A stretch of DNA of 64,000 nucleotides from Malachius bipustulatus (GCA_910589415.1 OU342631.1:10478001-10542000); one strand, 5' to 3'. Numbered from the stretch's first letter, positions 50,061-62,441 are shown. The notes: generated by a model not told the origin, from the sequence alone. Numbers and translations are program-made.

Positions 50061-52151
50061 TACAGGGTGTTAAGAAAATAACGAATAAACCTCTTTAGTA
50101 CATTGTAAGGGAAACTCAGTAGAGTACGGGAAAAATTATTTTAAAAATTAAGGCCTTCAATTTGGTGAGATAACAAATGCCAAAGTTAACATTTTACTCT
50201 TTTTGTTTTTCGGTATTTGCAAAAACTGGATGATTTTACAGATTTAAAAAAACCTATCGCACTGTCAAAACAGAATCAGTAAGGTTAGAGCTATCTGACA
50301 TTTTATTTTTTACGAGGGGCAACACAAATCATATAAAATTTAAAAGTACAATACCGCCGTTTTAATTGATTAGGGCGTATCTGCAAAAATACAGTTTCGA
50401 GAAAATTGAAATTTAAGATTTCTCAATATGCCATCCTTAACGTTTGGGGCAACAAATTGATTTTCATGGCATGCCAATACTTTATTGCAAGTTTTTTAAT
50501 AGTGTAGATACAAAATATGACAAAACAGTTTAAAGCTGATATTTGATAGTTACGCCCATTATTCTAAAAAGTTGAAGAAGATGGATAACTGAAAAAGGCA
50601 TATCTACATGAACTGATGTACAGATTTAATTTGATAATAATTATATTGACTGTCTTGTTATGAACAACGACAAACAAAGGAGATATTATAAACATATGCC
50701 CCATAATATATGGGTAATCTTCCGTATTTGGGTGGATTTTTGTAAAAATAATTTGAACAAGAGCTATAAATATTTTTTTCCGAGGCACCCCTACAAAGAG
50801 AATTCTATATATGCGAATCCTTAAACTCTTGAAGTTGAATGAAAATCAATTTTGTATTATTTAGGATAGTGTGTTTACTAAGATTTGGTAACATTATACA
50901 TAGACCTCGGTGGGAAACAACCCCATCATTTACTAGAAAAAAACATAGAAATAGCGATTATTATAAATTTTAAAGGTTAATTTTCTGTTTGGTTTGATAT
51001 TTTTTACATAAAAAATGTATTTTGATTTATTTCGATACAGTCAACCATTGGATTAATTTATTTTCAATAAATGGAAGATGCAAGAAGTTTTTCAAATTTG
51101 ATTAAATTTGACGAAATATCAAATAACAAGTAAATTTATTATTATCTTAATAATAATTTGTAAGATTACTAGGTAGGTACCTACCTATCTTTATATTTTT
51201 TCTTTCACGTGAATTACTGGAAGTTTAACCCCGAGGTCTATGTATGAGTAAGTGCTAAAAAAGATTAGAAAACACTTATTTAAATAGTTAAAAATAATAC
51301 AAAATTAAACCACAATTTATCAAAATCGATCAACTAATAAAAAAGTTATTGCAAACAATTGATTTTCATTCCCCAAATTCAAGAGATAGGGGTGCCTCAG
51401 CGAAAAATGTTTATAGTTATTTTTCAAATTGTTTTTACAAAATCTACCCAAATATGGGAGATTATCCACATATTATTAAACACAGTGCTTTTTAAGTGCT
51501 ATCTATTTTACATAAAAAGATTCCAAAGACGACTAGATCCAAGAGTTCCTTTAGTCAACTTTTGTTCTTCTCATAGCTGCCATATTATCTTTTATGTCAT
51601 TCGATCTAAATAAATTTAGGAAAACCAAAAGTCTGCTAAAGAAATACTCAATAAGCGAGGTTGTATGTGCCCGAATCATGTATGAAGTTGCATAACTGCA
51701 TGTTGTCAAGTGGATTTTTTAGTTCAAAAAGGCGCATGTGTACTTAATTTAACACAGATATGCCTTATTACACTAAAAATACCACATACGACTTTTTCAA
51801 CTAAAATCTCCTGCAGAATTTCATATACGCCCATCCTATTTCGCTATTTTACCGCATTATTTGTGTAGATATGGCCAAGCTGATTTAAAAATTAGTTAGA
51901 TTGAAATGAACAGTATGAAATGCACTTTTAAGCTAAAAACAGGTAAAACTGCAGATACGCCCTTTTCAACTAAAACGGCAGAATACCAAACAGTTATCGT
52001 GTTAAACGTTGCCAAATTTATTGTTCAATATTTTGCTTATATCTTTTGAAATGTAGCTCTGGATTTTTTTAAATTATTTTTCCCTTACTCTACTGAGTGT
52101 CCCCTACAATGTACTAAAGATTTTATCCGTCATTTTCTTTAGCACCCTGTA
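50061..52151. mobile_element. 2.1-kb foldback element with TACAGGGTG ends
   Basis: Starts TACAGGGTGTTAAGAAAATA and ends with 'ttctttagcaccctgta'. The arms share 'cctctttagtacattgtaag' and 'ctcagtagagta' in complementary form. A nested pair 'catagacctcgg' (50900) and 'ccgaggtctatg' (51228) lies inside. No coding capacity recognised. Confidence 0.75.
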
Positions 52152-53814
52152 TAAATATGGTTTAAATGTAAATATCAATTCTTGAAGTTTACAATATTAG
52201 TACCTAATGTTTATTTTAATGAATGGTTGATCGATTTATTTTTATTAGGGGTGCAATTGTTGAACAATAATAAAGTGTAGGTTTTTAATTTATTTTGATT
52301 TTTAATTGATACATTTAATTTGAGATTTATGACAGATTTTTCTTGTTGTTGAGGAATAAATACTTAAATGAGACTGAATAGATCTATTATTAAGCATGAC
52401 TTTTTTAAATGGTTTGATAAATATTTTTATGTATGAACGACATGCTGTCTTTATAACCAATTAATTTTAATGGCAAATATTTTCTCACTTATTCGTTTAT
52501 TTCTGACTTGGGAGATTTATTCTATTGAAGATCAGATACTTTTAAATAAACTTGCTGTTTTTTTAAATGTTAATTTTTATTGGTGTCATGAGTAGCCTGT
52601 AAATTAAAAAGTCACAACGTAGGGCAGGGTAAATTTTGTCGAAATTAATTACGGGAAATCGGTTCAGTTTTTCATCTCTCTTCTTTTTCTTTTCCGTTCT
52701 GTTTCGGGTCCAAATTAATTTGAAAAGACTAGGACGGAACGTGAGAAGGTAATCCCTATCATTATTGCCTTCTAAAAGGGAATTTGGTAAGTTTAATTAT
52801 TCTGCGTATCTGTCATCCATTTCCACACTTATTTTTGCTTTTTTAATAATTCGCCGCAAAAAGAAAAATAATCAAAAATTGAAAAGTTGATTTAGTCTAT
52901 TTACAGCGTTGCTCTTTCTTATTCTGATTAGATGATAAGTACCCCTGCTGTTGAGGGTAAGTTTGAATAAAAACGGTTCAGAATTTTCTAAAAAATCGTT
53001 TTAATTATTTACTTAAGTCCCTTTTATTATTCAGAGACCAAATCAACACTATCATGGGTACCTAAGACATTATCGTGAAATATTTTTCTTGTAAAAATGG
53101 GTTCATGTACCTACCCTTACTAATTCGTCTTAGCAAAATAATTGTGTTTTGCGATATTTTGAAAAAATGTTACCTTTTTTAAAGCTCTTTTTGAAAAATG
53201 CTGTCTATTAAATTTTCAATTTTCAAAAAAAAAAATTTTTTCATACTATTTGACATTACAAAGTTCTCTTTAATTAATTAAAAAAAAAAGAAAAGAAATT
53301 GTCATGTAAAATTTGATGAATATTTTTTTTTGCAATTAACCTATATTTCTTTAATCAATTTTTTCGTGGTCTATCCAATAATTTTACAGACATTCACATG
53401 CAAGTAAAAGCAATCTTTCCGTGTATAAGTAAGGTACCTAATAGAATTATGTCTAAAGGCACTTGTCTCCGCATCATTTTTTAAATGTAATAATAAGAAC
53501 ATACGTAAAATACGTAGATGAGTCAACATTCATTACCACATATATGTAACATTATGAACGTGGGCACTGCGTATTCTGCAGGAAAAATTAATTTTGATTG
53601 TTGTAAATAACATACTTCCACTACAAAATTATATGATTTGTTTTTGTCTTCATTCTTGTAGATGCAGCATCCTTTAAAACTTGTGCGTAAAATTCAGGTG
53701 AACGACCGTGAAAAGCTTGTATGTAATTTGAAATTAAAGCACTGGTTTCCAATTATTCATCACAAGCGACAGCTGCTTAATTGATTTTTTCAATTGTTAT
53801 TAATTTATTTTTAA
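52152..53814. other. Gene-free interval upstream of the third CRISP gene
   Basis: AT-rich sequence with several A and T runs. It presumably contains the promoter of the third CRISP gene, but no TATA box or other element can be assigned. Confidence 0.5.
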
Positions 53815-56800
53815 ATGGGAGCGAAACCTTTGATATGTATCGGAATTTTAATACTCCTCATCCGAATCTCGGAAGAAAAAGTTGGATCATCCAATAAACG
53901 TAAGTTGCTGCTTTAATTATTTTTATAAGTGCATGTGAATGTGAGCTATATGAGTTATGAAATCATGTAGGTACTTATAGAATGTTTAAAATAAAAAGTA
54001 GATGGGGTCAAAAAATTTCGCGCAAATTTTGTGTTTATTATTAATTAAACTAATATATTCCCATAATATGGAAATACCAAAATACGGTGAAGTGGCAAAA
54101 ATACATTTCTGCAAATGCGAGGTGAAACATTGACGCCCGTATTCACAAACGATAATTTCCTAAATAATTACGTAATCAATTATCCCCATCTCATTCTTTT
54201 GCAAAAAAACTGCATATCTCCATCTCACTCATTTAAATAATTACGTAATTATTTAGGAAATTATCGTTTGTGAATACGGGCATGAGAATCTTATTGTTTT
54301 CCCATTTTTCAATAATTAACGACGAACCCAAAACTGAAAACCATTCGTTGATAGGAGGCGGGGTTCGGTAGTTAAGTGAAATTTTTTGGACCATTTCTCG
54401 ATCTTTAAATTTTTTTTTTAAACGCTGCTAGAAATATTTCCTCTTTTGGTTCCTATAATTAAACGCGAAGATCATAAATACAGGGTTCTTACTGTAAGAT
54501 TGGCCAAACTTCACAGACTGATTCTTCAGACTAATAAACAAAAAATTTCACATTAACGTGTTTCCGGAAATGCACCGTTTTCAAGATACAGGGGGTCAAA
54601 GTTGATTTTTTTTCAGTTTTTTACAATATCTCGGGAACCGTATGAGATACAATGTGCGCAGCTCTTATACACACTATGTACTCACTGATCCCCTTATTTT
54701 CGCCGTAAAATAATAATGGTTTAAAAAAAATTCAGTGTCGTAGATTTAGAGTATTTTTAAGGGTTTCGACCCCCTAATTTCTACGCCACTGGAATAAATG
54801 CGATTTTAAGCAGCGCCTTTGGACCCCGCATATTTTCTATACCAAAAAGGTATTCTTGATTAACGGCTTTAAAATGAACCGTTCCCGAGAAAAATTGCAT
54901 TTTATGAGAAGAATAAGTTTTCACTTACTTTCATTTTTCCAAAAAATGCTGTTGAAAAATCGTTAAAAAAGTGAATTTTCTCTCATAAAATCATAAAATG
55001 ACATTTTCCTCGGAAACGGTTCATTTTAGAGCCGTTAACCAAGAGTACCTTTTTGGTGTAGAAAACATGGGCGGTTCAAAGGCGCTGCTTAAAATCGCAT
55101 TTATTCCAGTGGCGTAGAAATTAGGGGGTTTCCCTCAAATCTACGCCACTAATTTTTTTTAAACCTTTATTTTACGGCGAAAATAAGGGGATCAGTGAAC
55201 ACATAGTGTGTATAAGAGCTGAATATTGTATCTCATACAGTTCCCGAGATATATTAAAAAAAAAACTGGAAAAAGAATATTTCTTCGACACCCTGTATCT
55301 CAAAAACGCTGCATTTCCGGACACACGTTACTGGGATTTTTGTTTATATTTTAGCCTGAAGAATCAGTCTGTGAAGTTTGGCCAACCTTAAGTAAACACC
55401 CTGTATATTGATTGTCATTATAGAGAAAAGATTATAGAAAATGGAAAAGTGATCATGAATAATGATAAAAAAACCTTATCTATGTTGTAGAGCCCGATGA
55501 ATTCCTATGTTCGTAGCTCTAAACTTCATTACATAAATAGCGGCAAATTTGTTGATTTTTGATAAATTTTCAAAATTAAACAGTAATCTTGATTTGCCAT
55601 CGTATTGATGATTTCCCATTATACCGCTGACCTACTTCGCGGAATTTTGGTATTTATACGTATAATGAGGTTATGGTTGGTTACAAACCATTAGATAACG
55701 ACTTATTATTCAACAGTTGTTAATAATAATGAGTGAATTTTCCTGTTAAAATTTCATATTAATGTGATATGTGTTAATAATATTCGGAGAAACAATCCAG
55801 TGCCAAACGAATTACATCAATGAGGTTAATTTAATCAGGACAATGCGAAAATTTGGTTACTGCTTGGGCGAGTTTACTTTAAGAAATACTACCAAATACC
55901 AAAAAGAATTTTCACTGCACGTTTTGACATTAATTATTAAAACAGAGGTAAAGGGGGTTCATCAAAGGGGGTTCATCTGTGCTTCATTTATGATTTTAGG
56001 AAAAAATACACACAAACATAAATCTGCTTTCGCTTTACTTTTGATATCGACAGGAAAATAGGGATTTTTTTTTAAACTGTTTTTTTTTTAATATTTCCGA
56101 AACTACATTAATATATTTTTCCGTTTGGTGGGAGTAAGCTAATTATAAGACGTCTGTTTAATAAAACAAATTTTTAGGTTTAACCATTGACGTCCCAATT
56201 AATGCAACCTTAATTATTCCGATTGAATATAATAATACGCCTCTGCTTTTTGCAAAAACAAAACTCATTTTATTATGAAGGTTTCATTTTATTATAATTG
56301 CAACCTATTTATGTCATTACATCGAAAATAGAACTGTTTTTCAAGCTAAAATTCATAACAACCTTTTTCTTGTTATCGCGTATAAATTCACAGACCTTTG
56401 ACCTAGAGTGACGGAGACGCGCACCTAGAAGAAAGCGTCGAGGGAAAGACAGAACGGCGCGGGTGGTAGGTCCACCTGTAATCTATCTTACCGAAAACTA
56501 TCTTTTTATCTTTCCCGTGCCTGTATTTTTATATAAAAAGAAGTACGACTACTTCTAGCATTTTATCTTCTTGAAATTTTTCGAATCCAAAAACAACGAG
56601 TGTTTTGGGTCACTTTCAAGAAACTACGTTTCAACCGCAAATCATTTAACCCGTGGCCATATTGTTTCTTTCGAAGGGCAATAAATCAATTTCTTATTTA
56701 TTCTTATTTATTTCGTATCTCCCGATTAACTAAGAGTGTTACCAGCAAATCAGTGTTATCTTCTATTAAATTAGACTTTCTGGCCGTGATCAAACTCCAC

Positions 56801-59800
56801 ATCGAAAGCCGCGAAATGTCTTTAATTTATATCGTGAAAGAGAAACGATCGTTTGCTAAGTAAGTAGAGTTTCCTTTTTGCTTCCAAAGAACTTCCATGG
56901 TAGAAGAGGTGAGCAGAGATCCTTAGATGAAATCAACATCTGATGATACATTTATGAATTTCGGCCGTTTTAGCTGATTTTTGCGCGCAGTTTTTACCTA
57001 TTTTTCGGCATTTAAATGGAAAACGAAGATCGATGACGTTATTTGTATTAGCTGAATACTTTTACTTTCCAAATCCGTTTGATAAATTCGAATACGACGA
57101 CCTTCAGAGCATCCATCAGGGATTTGAGTTTTGGACATAAGAAGGACCTAGCAATATCGATTATCTCGCAAAGAATACCTACTACATCTCAAAAAAATTA
57201 CGGTGTTACAAATTTTTGAAAAAAAAAGGCAATTTATTTCGCTTTTTGGGGTTTTATCCCTTAATAATGAGCTGATCGGGTTGTTTCAGCTCTCATTTTC
57301 TTTATAGTTCAATTTTCTACAATCCGTCCATTGGGACCATTTATATTGCTCCATCAGTTTTTTTTTATGAGCAAAAAAAATAATGCAATTTTTTCACTAA
57401 AGTGCTATTAAAAAAAGAAAATGGTAAACTCGAATAGAAAACTGTGCAGCTGGGACCTGAGGGCTATTCCGCGTAAGATGGCATCGGCGGTGTTGGTATT
57501 CCGTTAAATTTTTTGTCAGAGTCCGGTGATTTTAGAGCTCTATTGCTTGTTCTATTCATATTTCTTATTACATCATATTACATCAAAGGAAGCTCTTATG
57601 CGATTTTTGCTCTTCAATTATGTTAATTGAAGGGCTGTAAACCAGAGTTTTAAGACGCTCCCAAAAGAAAAAGTCCAAACTATTCAATTCTGGGAACCAC
57701 CGGGGCAGTCGTTGAGGTCCACCACGATCCACCCATCGGGTAATAAATGAACGATTTAAATGTCATCTTTAGTCTAAACTGAAATGAGCTGGTGCACCAT
57801 CATGTATGAATCATGTAATGTTTCTCCATTCTTCAAGCAATTGGTGCTAATCCTCCTCTTGAAACCGGAGATTCAAGTCAAGTTTAAAGAACTGAACTAT
57901 CAAAATTAATAAAACAAAATCGTATAAATAATTCAACAATCGCTCAGCCTACTTTTTAATAAATTTTAATATTCTGCTCCTTAGTTCAGGGACGTGCAAA
58001 ATAAATAATAACTTCTTTGGTAAAAAACAGTTGAAACAGGTATGAAAAAAGCTAAGAGATAATTTTTATCAAAAAAGAAGAAGGTACAAATGAAGAAACC
58101 GTTTTTTTTTTTTTTTAATCAAAGTACTGGTGTATATTTTTTTCAATCAAAATAATCAAGTTAACTTGTTTATTTAATTAATTGGTACCTACGCCACTGG
58201 TTAATACTGACACTACGTTTTCTCACAAGAGACGTGTTCCTACTCTTAGTTTACACCCACCAAACTTAACAAAAATTTTCAATGTAGTTTCAAAGTTATG
58301 TAAAAAAAACGTTTTTCAAAAATATATTTTTCACCCTCTATGTAAAAAATAAGGTCTTAACATCATGCACAAATTAACCCCTTTAATCTTGTATATCACG
58401 ATCATGAATGAATATTTTGCAGCAGTTTTTATTTTTGATTTTTCAAACCTTTTCCTTCATCTCTATTGGCCGAGATGCAAAGTGGCGGTTTTGCAATCAA
58501 AAATTTGATATTAAATCCCCCCCATTATACTTCAGTATAGTATAAAAGTATAAGTCAAGTCACTATAATCAGTAGTTATACATAAGTACTGATTTCTCTT
58601 AAGTATTACATATCTAGAAACGATTTTGAACACCATATGTACCTAATGTAATTTCAAAATTCTTCCAGTTCCAAGAATTTATGGAGAGAAGATCCCATTT
58701 AATTCTCTGATGCCCACAAGAAGAAAAATACAAAACAAAATTGTACTATTCCACAATTATTTCCGAACCAAAGTAAAACCCAGGGCATCGAATATGTTGA
58801 GAATGGTAAGTATGCCAATTTACCGCACAATTGTTGTTATGCTGAGGAATAATGGATTTTTTTAGAAATGGCACAAAGAGTCCGCAAAGGCTGCTCAAAA
58901 CTGGGCCGAAGAATGCATGTTCTTGACGCATGACAGTGCAGAAGGACGGAAAACCGAAAAGTACGGCACTTGCGGGCAGAATATTTTTGTCTCTTCTCAT
59001 CAAGTCCCTTGGTAAGGACGGTTTCTTCAGCTTCCCCCTTAACACTTTATTAAATAGTAGTACATAATAATTTATACAGAGTGTCCCGTGACTCGATCGT
59101 CATAGCTTAAGAGCTCATTCTTTGGACAATTTTAAATCAAAAGTGCCATTTACACTTTTGCCCAAAACTCAAAAGTTAAGAAGTTATGAGGAATTGTAAA
59201 TTTAATGGTAAAACAATCTAGTAGACATGTAATTTTTTGTCATATTGTCCTGGTGGAATTTTTTTTTTGGCAAAAGTGGCACTTTCGACTTAAAATTGTC
59301 AATTTTTTCATCTATTTGTACCTATAGTAATGCTTATAACACTTTCAGGTTATTTGCAATAAAAACATGGTTTTCGGAGAAAGAAAATTTCACTTACGGT
59401 GGCGACGACAATTTTATGAAAGAAATAGGTCACTACACCCAAATGGTTTGGGCATCAACGCACGAAGTTGGATGTGGACTATCGCGATGCTTCACCAACA
59501 AGTATTTCAAAGGAGGAATTTACTACAATTACGTTTGCAACTATTGCCCGGCGTAAGTATTTATGATTACTTTGATAAGTGGTGATTCAGAACTATGGGG
59601 GCTCGATAGCGAGTGTGGCTACAACATGGTGGTGCACCTGCACATTTTGCCATACCATCCCGTCAGAATATCTATGACCAATTCGGGCAACTTTAAATTA
59701 AACCTCCTAATAAGTCACTTATATTTATTTAACACTCCTGCGATTTTGACTATCTAGCTTAGGAAAGACAACGATATTTTATTGTCCGTATTGGTTCTCA

Positions 59801-60137
59801 TTGTCTCATGGTTCTGAATAACCATACCAATCTGATTCCATATAGTTCTGAATATCCGTAGATGCAATATTTCAACATGATTAATTTCAGAGGTAACAGA
59901 CCTGACCTATTGGGAACACCATACAAAAAGGGCAAACCTTGCGGTAGATGCAAAAGACATTGCCATAAAAATCGCTTGTGTACCAACAGTTGCCCTTATG
60001 CAGACTTTTGGATAAATTGTCGAGAACTTTACGCCTATTCCCCCGGCTGGCTCTGCCATACAGAAACTGAAACTGGAAAAGAAAGGTTAAACTACTGCTT
60101 AGCCACTTGCAAGTGCAGAGGCAAAATATTCGACTGA
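53815..60137 (+). CDS. CRISP copy 3: intact cysteine-rich secretory protein
   Basis: Secreted CAP-superfamily protein of 272 residues, the only undamaged CRISP here. Exons 53815-53899, 58669-58805, 58866-59011, 59349-59552 and 59891-60137 have GT-AG borders and consistent phases. The start ATG directly follows an in-frame TAA. Residues 1-20 are a hydrophobic signal peptide (CIGILILLI). The CAP domain spans about 45-190, with GHYTQMVWAST at 150-160 and a YVCNYCPA motif. The last exon gives ten cysteines: a hinge (YKKGKPCGRCK ... LCTNSC) and an ICR/ShK-like part ending CKCRGKIF. That arrangement is the one known from vertebrate CRISPs, where the C-terminal domain can bind ion channels; this protein's role is unknown. 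Intron 1 is 4.8 kb and rich in mobile elements. The 3' end faces fumarase. Confidence 0.91.
54135..54281. mobile_element. 147-bp palindromic MITE with 42-bp perfect arms
   Basis: Left arm 54135-54176 (gcccgtattcacaaacgata ... cgtaat) and right arm 54240-54281 are exact reverse complements, separated by 63 bp. Located in intron 1 of the third CRISP gene. Confidence 0.85.
54479..55405. mobile_element. Foldback element with TACAGGGT ends
   Basis: Starts TACAGGGTTCTTACTGTAAG and ends 'ttaagtaaacaccctgta'. Arms share 'ggccaaacttcacagactga' in complementary form, and inner parts 'ccctaatttctacgccact' and 'cttattttcgccgtaaa' also recur inverted. It lies in intron 1 of the third CRISP gene. Confidence 0.85.
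57590..57860 (-). pseudogene. Fragment of an IS630/Tc1/mariner-type transposase
   Basis: On the minus strand, from about 57820 downwards, HDGAPAHFSLD is followed after a stop and frame change by WVDRGGPQRLPRWFPELNSL and DFFFWERLKTLVYSPS. From memory these correspond to the catalytic-domain motifs (HDGAPAHFS, WIGRGGP, SPDLNPLDFFLW) of a transposase family common in insects. Only the C-terminal part is visible and it is interrupted, so it is a relic. It lies in intron 1 of the third CRISP gene. Confidence 0.8.
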
Positions 60138-60204
60138 GATATACTTATGCAGTATTTATTAAATGTTTATTAAGTCTAAAATAATATTATACTTTACTAT
60201 GTTT

Positions 60205-60210
60205 AATAAA
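60205..60210 (+). terminator. AATAAA polyadenylation signal, CRISP copy 3
   Basis: Canonical signal 67 bp after the CRISP copy 3 stop and only about 25 bp from the fumarase stop on the other strand. Confidence 0.6.
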
Positions 60211-60233
60211 AAATGTAAAATAAATATTAAAAA

Positions 60234-61755
60234 TCATTCTGGACCGAGCATGTTTTCTGGTTTCACCCATTCATCGAATTGTTTTGCAGTTAGCACACCC
60301 AGTTTTACAGCCGCTTCCTTCAATGAAGACCCTTCTTTGTGAGCCGTTTTGGCAATCAAGGCAGCTTTATCGTAGCCAATGTGAGTATTCAGAGCGGTGA
60401 CTAACATCAAACTCTCATTCAGAAGTTTTGATATTCTCTCTTTATTAGCGACAATACCTATGACGCAGTTGTTGGTAAATGACTTGCAACCATCTCCCAA
60501 TAACCTAATAGACCTTAGCACGTTGGCCACCATCATCGGCTTGAAAACGTTGAGCTCGAAGTGCCCGTTCGAACCGCCGATGGTTGTAGCGACATGATTA
60601 CCCATAACTTGAGCCGCGACCATTGTAATAGCCTCGCATTGCGTTGGGTTTACTTTGCCAGGCATTATGGAACTTCCGGGCTCATTTTCTGGCAAAGATA
60701 GTTCACCAAGACCGCAACGAGGACCAGACGCCAAAAATCTGTAATTCTCACAAATGTAGCATGAGGCTTATTGATTTTAATTTTTACCTGATATCGTTGG
60801 CTATTTTCATCAAAGAGCAAGCAATAGTGTTTAAAGCGCCTGATACTTCCACCATAGAATCATGAGCTGCGAGAGCTTCAAATTTGTTGGGTGCGGAAAT
60901 AAACGGTAAGCCAGTTAATTCGGAAATTTTGGCAGCGCATTTTTCCGCAAATCCAACTTTAGTGTTCAGCCCAGTTCCTACAGCAGTGCCTCCAATGGCT
61001 AACATGTAAAGTCGCGGTAGAGTCGATTCAACTCTTTCTATGGCAAACTTTATTTGTTGCACATATCCGCTGAATTCTTGTCCTAACGACAGCGGTACTG
61101 CGTCTTGAGTGTGAGTGCGGCCAATCTTGATGATATCTGAAAATTCGCAACTCTTTTTATGTAAAGCTTCTTGGAGTAGCTTTAAATTGGATAGGAGTGT
61201 ATGGTTGAGTTCCAACGCAACCGATATGTGCATGGCAGTTGGGAAAGTATCATTACTACTTTGGCCTTTATTTACATGGTCGTTTGGATGAATTGGGTTT
61301 CTTGAACCCAAAACGCCGCCCAGAATTTCAATGGCCCTATTTCCGATAACTTCGTTGGCGTTCATGTTGCTCTGTGTGCCAGATCCAGTTTGCCAAATTA
61401 CTAATGGGAAATGGTCGCAGTACAATTTGCCACTGATGACTTCATCTGATGCTTGCGAAATTGCTTCTGATAGTTTAGGATCGAGTCCATATTCCATGTT
61501 GACGATTGCGCATGCTTTTTTCAATATACCCATGGCTGTTATTACAGGATACTGCAAATGTTGTTTGTGTTAATTCAATAATGGAATAATGACGTCTTAA
61601 CTTACTGGCATTCTCTCATATTCACCTCCAATTTTAAAATTCATAAGAGATCTCAATGTTTGAGCTCCATAGTATTTATCTGAGGGAACCTGAAGCTCCC
61701 CAAAAGTGTCTTTTTCAATTCTAAATTGTGTTTTGTTGGCTGCGCATGAAGTCAT
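60234..61755 (-). CDS. FH: Fumarate hydratase, class II
   Basis: Interconverts fumarate and L-malate in the TCA cycle, with cytosolic and nuclear roles in other animals; class II enzymes are homotetramers. Exons 61755-61606, 61551-60788 and 60738-60234 encode 472 residues, and the phases agree. Introns are 54 and 49 bp. The sequence is collinear with animal fumarases from their mature start. Catalytic landmarks are [48 protein letters not shown], the lyase signature [16 protein letters not shown] and [19 protein letters not shown]. The ATG at 61755 gives [20 protein letters not shown], close to the cytosolic form of animal fumarases. A mitochondrial presequence is not obvious. An open in-frame stretch continues 66 codons upstream without an ATG, so the true N-terminus may be spliced from an exon not recognised here. 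Confidence 0.95.
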
Positions 61756-61953
61756 TTCAATTTTTAATGTTTTTAAAAAGAGTGGAAATTCTTCTTTTAG
61801 GACTATAAGTAATTTTTCTTTTTTGGTCTTGAATAGTTTGTCAAATTGACTTTTTGATGTCAGTTTGCAATCATCTACAATTTCTTTTCTTATTTTATAT
61901 TGTGCTATTGTATCTACACAAATGTATTGTACGAGAGCTGGTAATTCGCTTGA
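61756..61953 (-). other. In-frame open extension upstream of the fumarase start
   Basis: Sixty-six sense codons in the fumarase frame, bounded upstream by TAA at 61956-61954 and containing no ATG. The encoded composition is protein-like, with stretches such as [17 protein letters not shown] and [14 protein letters not shown]. It does not look like a typical arginine-rich, acid-free mitochondrial presequence. Could be 5' UTR, a read-through exon of a longer transcript, or part of a neighbouring gene relic. Confidence 0.4.
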
Positions 61954-62435
61954 TTAAAGGCGAGTTAGGCGACTTATAACAGGTCAGTGTGCTACCATAG
62001 CGTCGATGCGTCGATGTTTCCTCTTCTTCTTGCAGAAACTATAGGTAACCATGAATAATGAAGCACACCATTCTTAACCACCAAGATCGTATGGTTTTCT
62101 TCACGCGAAGACGTGATTGCAAGATAGATGGGTAAAATGTTATATCATTGACTGGATTTTCCCATAGCTCTTTGGAAGTTCGTTCTGCAAATAATTTCAA
62201 ACGAGCGTTTCATGAACGGCTTGAAAATGTATACACGGCACCCACATTCCATAGGATACCTGTATTACCGACACTGATGCTTACTAGTAAGCGTCAGTGC
62301 CGGTAAAACAGATACCCTAACCTTCCGAGATCTGCGTTTAACTTCAACCTAATATGAAGTGACTATAATTCTATGTTGTGAGATTTATGTGGTACTTGTT
62401 TTGGTGCAAAATACATAAATATCATAAACCAATTA
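61954..62435. other. Intergenic interval between fumarase and DNAAF6
   Basis: Holds the presumed fumarase promoter and, at 62254-62317, a palindromic repeat. No other recognisable feature. Confidence 0.5.
62254..62317. repeat. Palindromic repeat related to 7004-7049
   Basis: Begins ggatacctgtattaccgaca and ends in a near complement (gtgccggtaaaacagatacc), with ctagt-type symmetry at the centre (gcttactagtaagc). Second member of a dispersed short palindrome family. Confidence 0.7.
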
Positions 62436-62441
62436 TTTATT
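62436..62441 (-). terminator. AATAAA polyadenylation signal, DNAAF6
   Basis: AATAAA on the minus strand about 30 bp after the DNAAF6 stop. Confidence 0.55.

Noticed and set aside
56600..56863. 87-codon open frame in CRISP copy 3 intron 1, next to a GC-richer patch
   Set aside because: No recognised family and no splice logic joining it to the CRISP exons; considered as an alternative first exon but unsupported.
59075..59345. Foldback element in intron 3 of CRISP copy 3
   Set aside because: A 'tacagagtgtcccgtg' terminus and partial inverted match (aagtgccattt / aaaagtggcacttt) are present, but no matching second terminus could be found.
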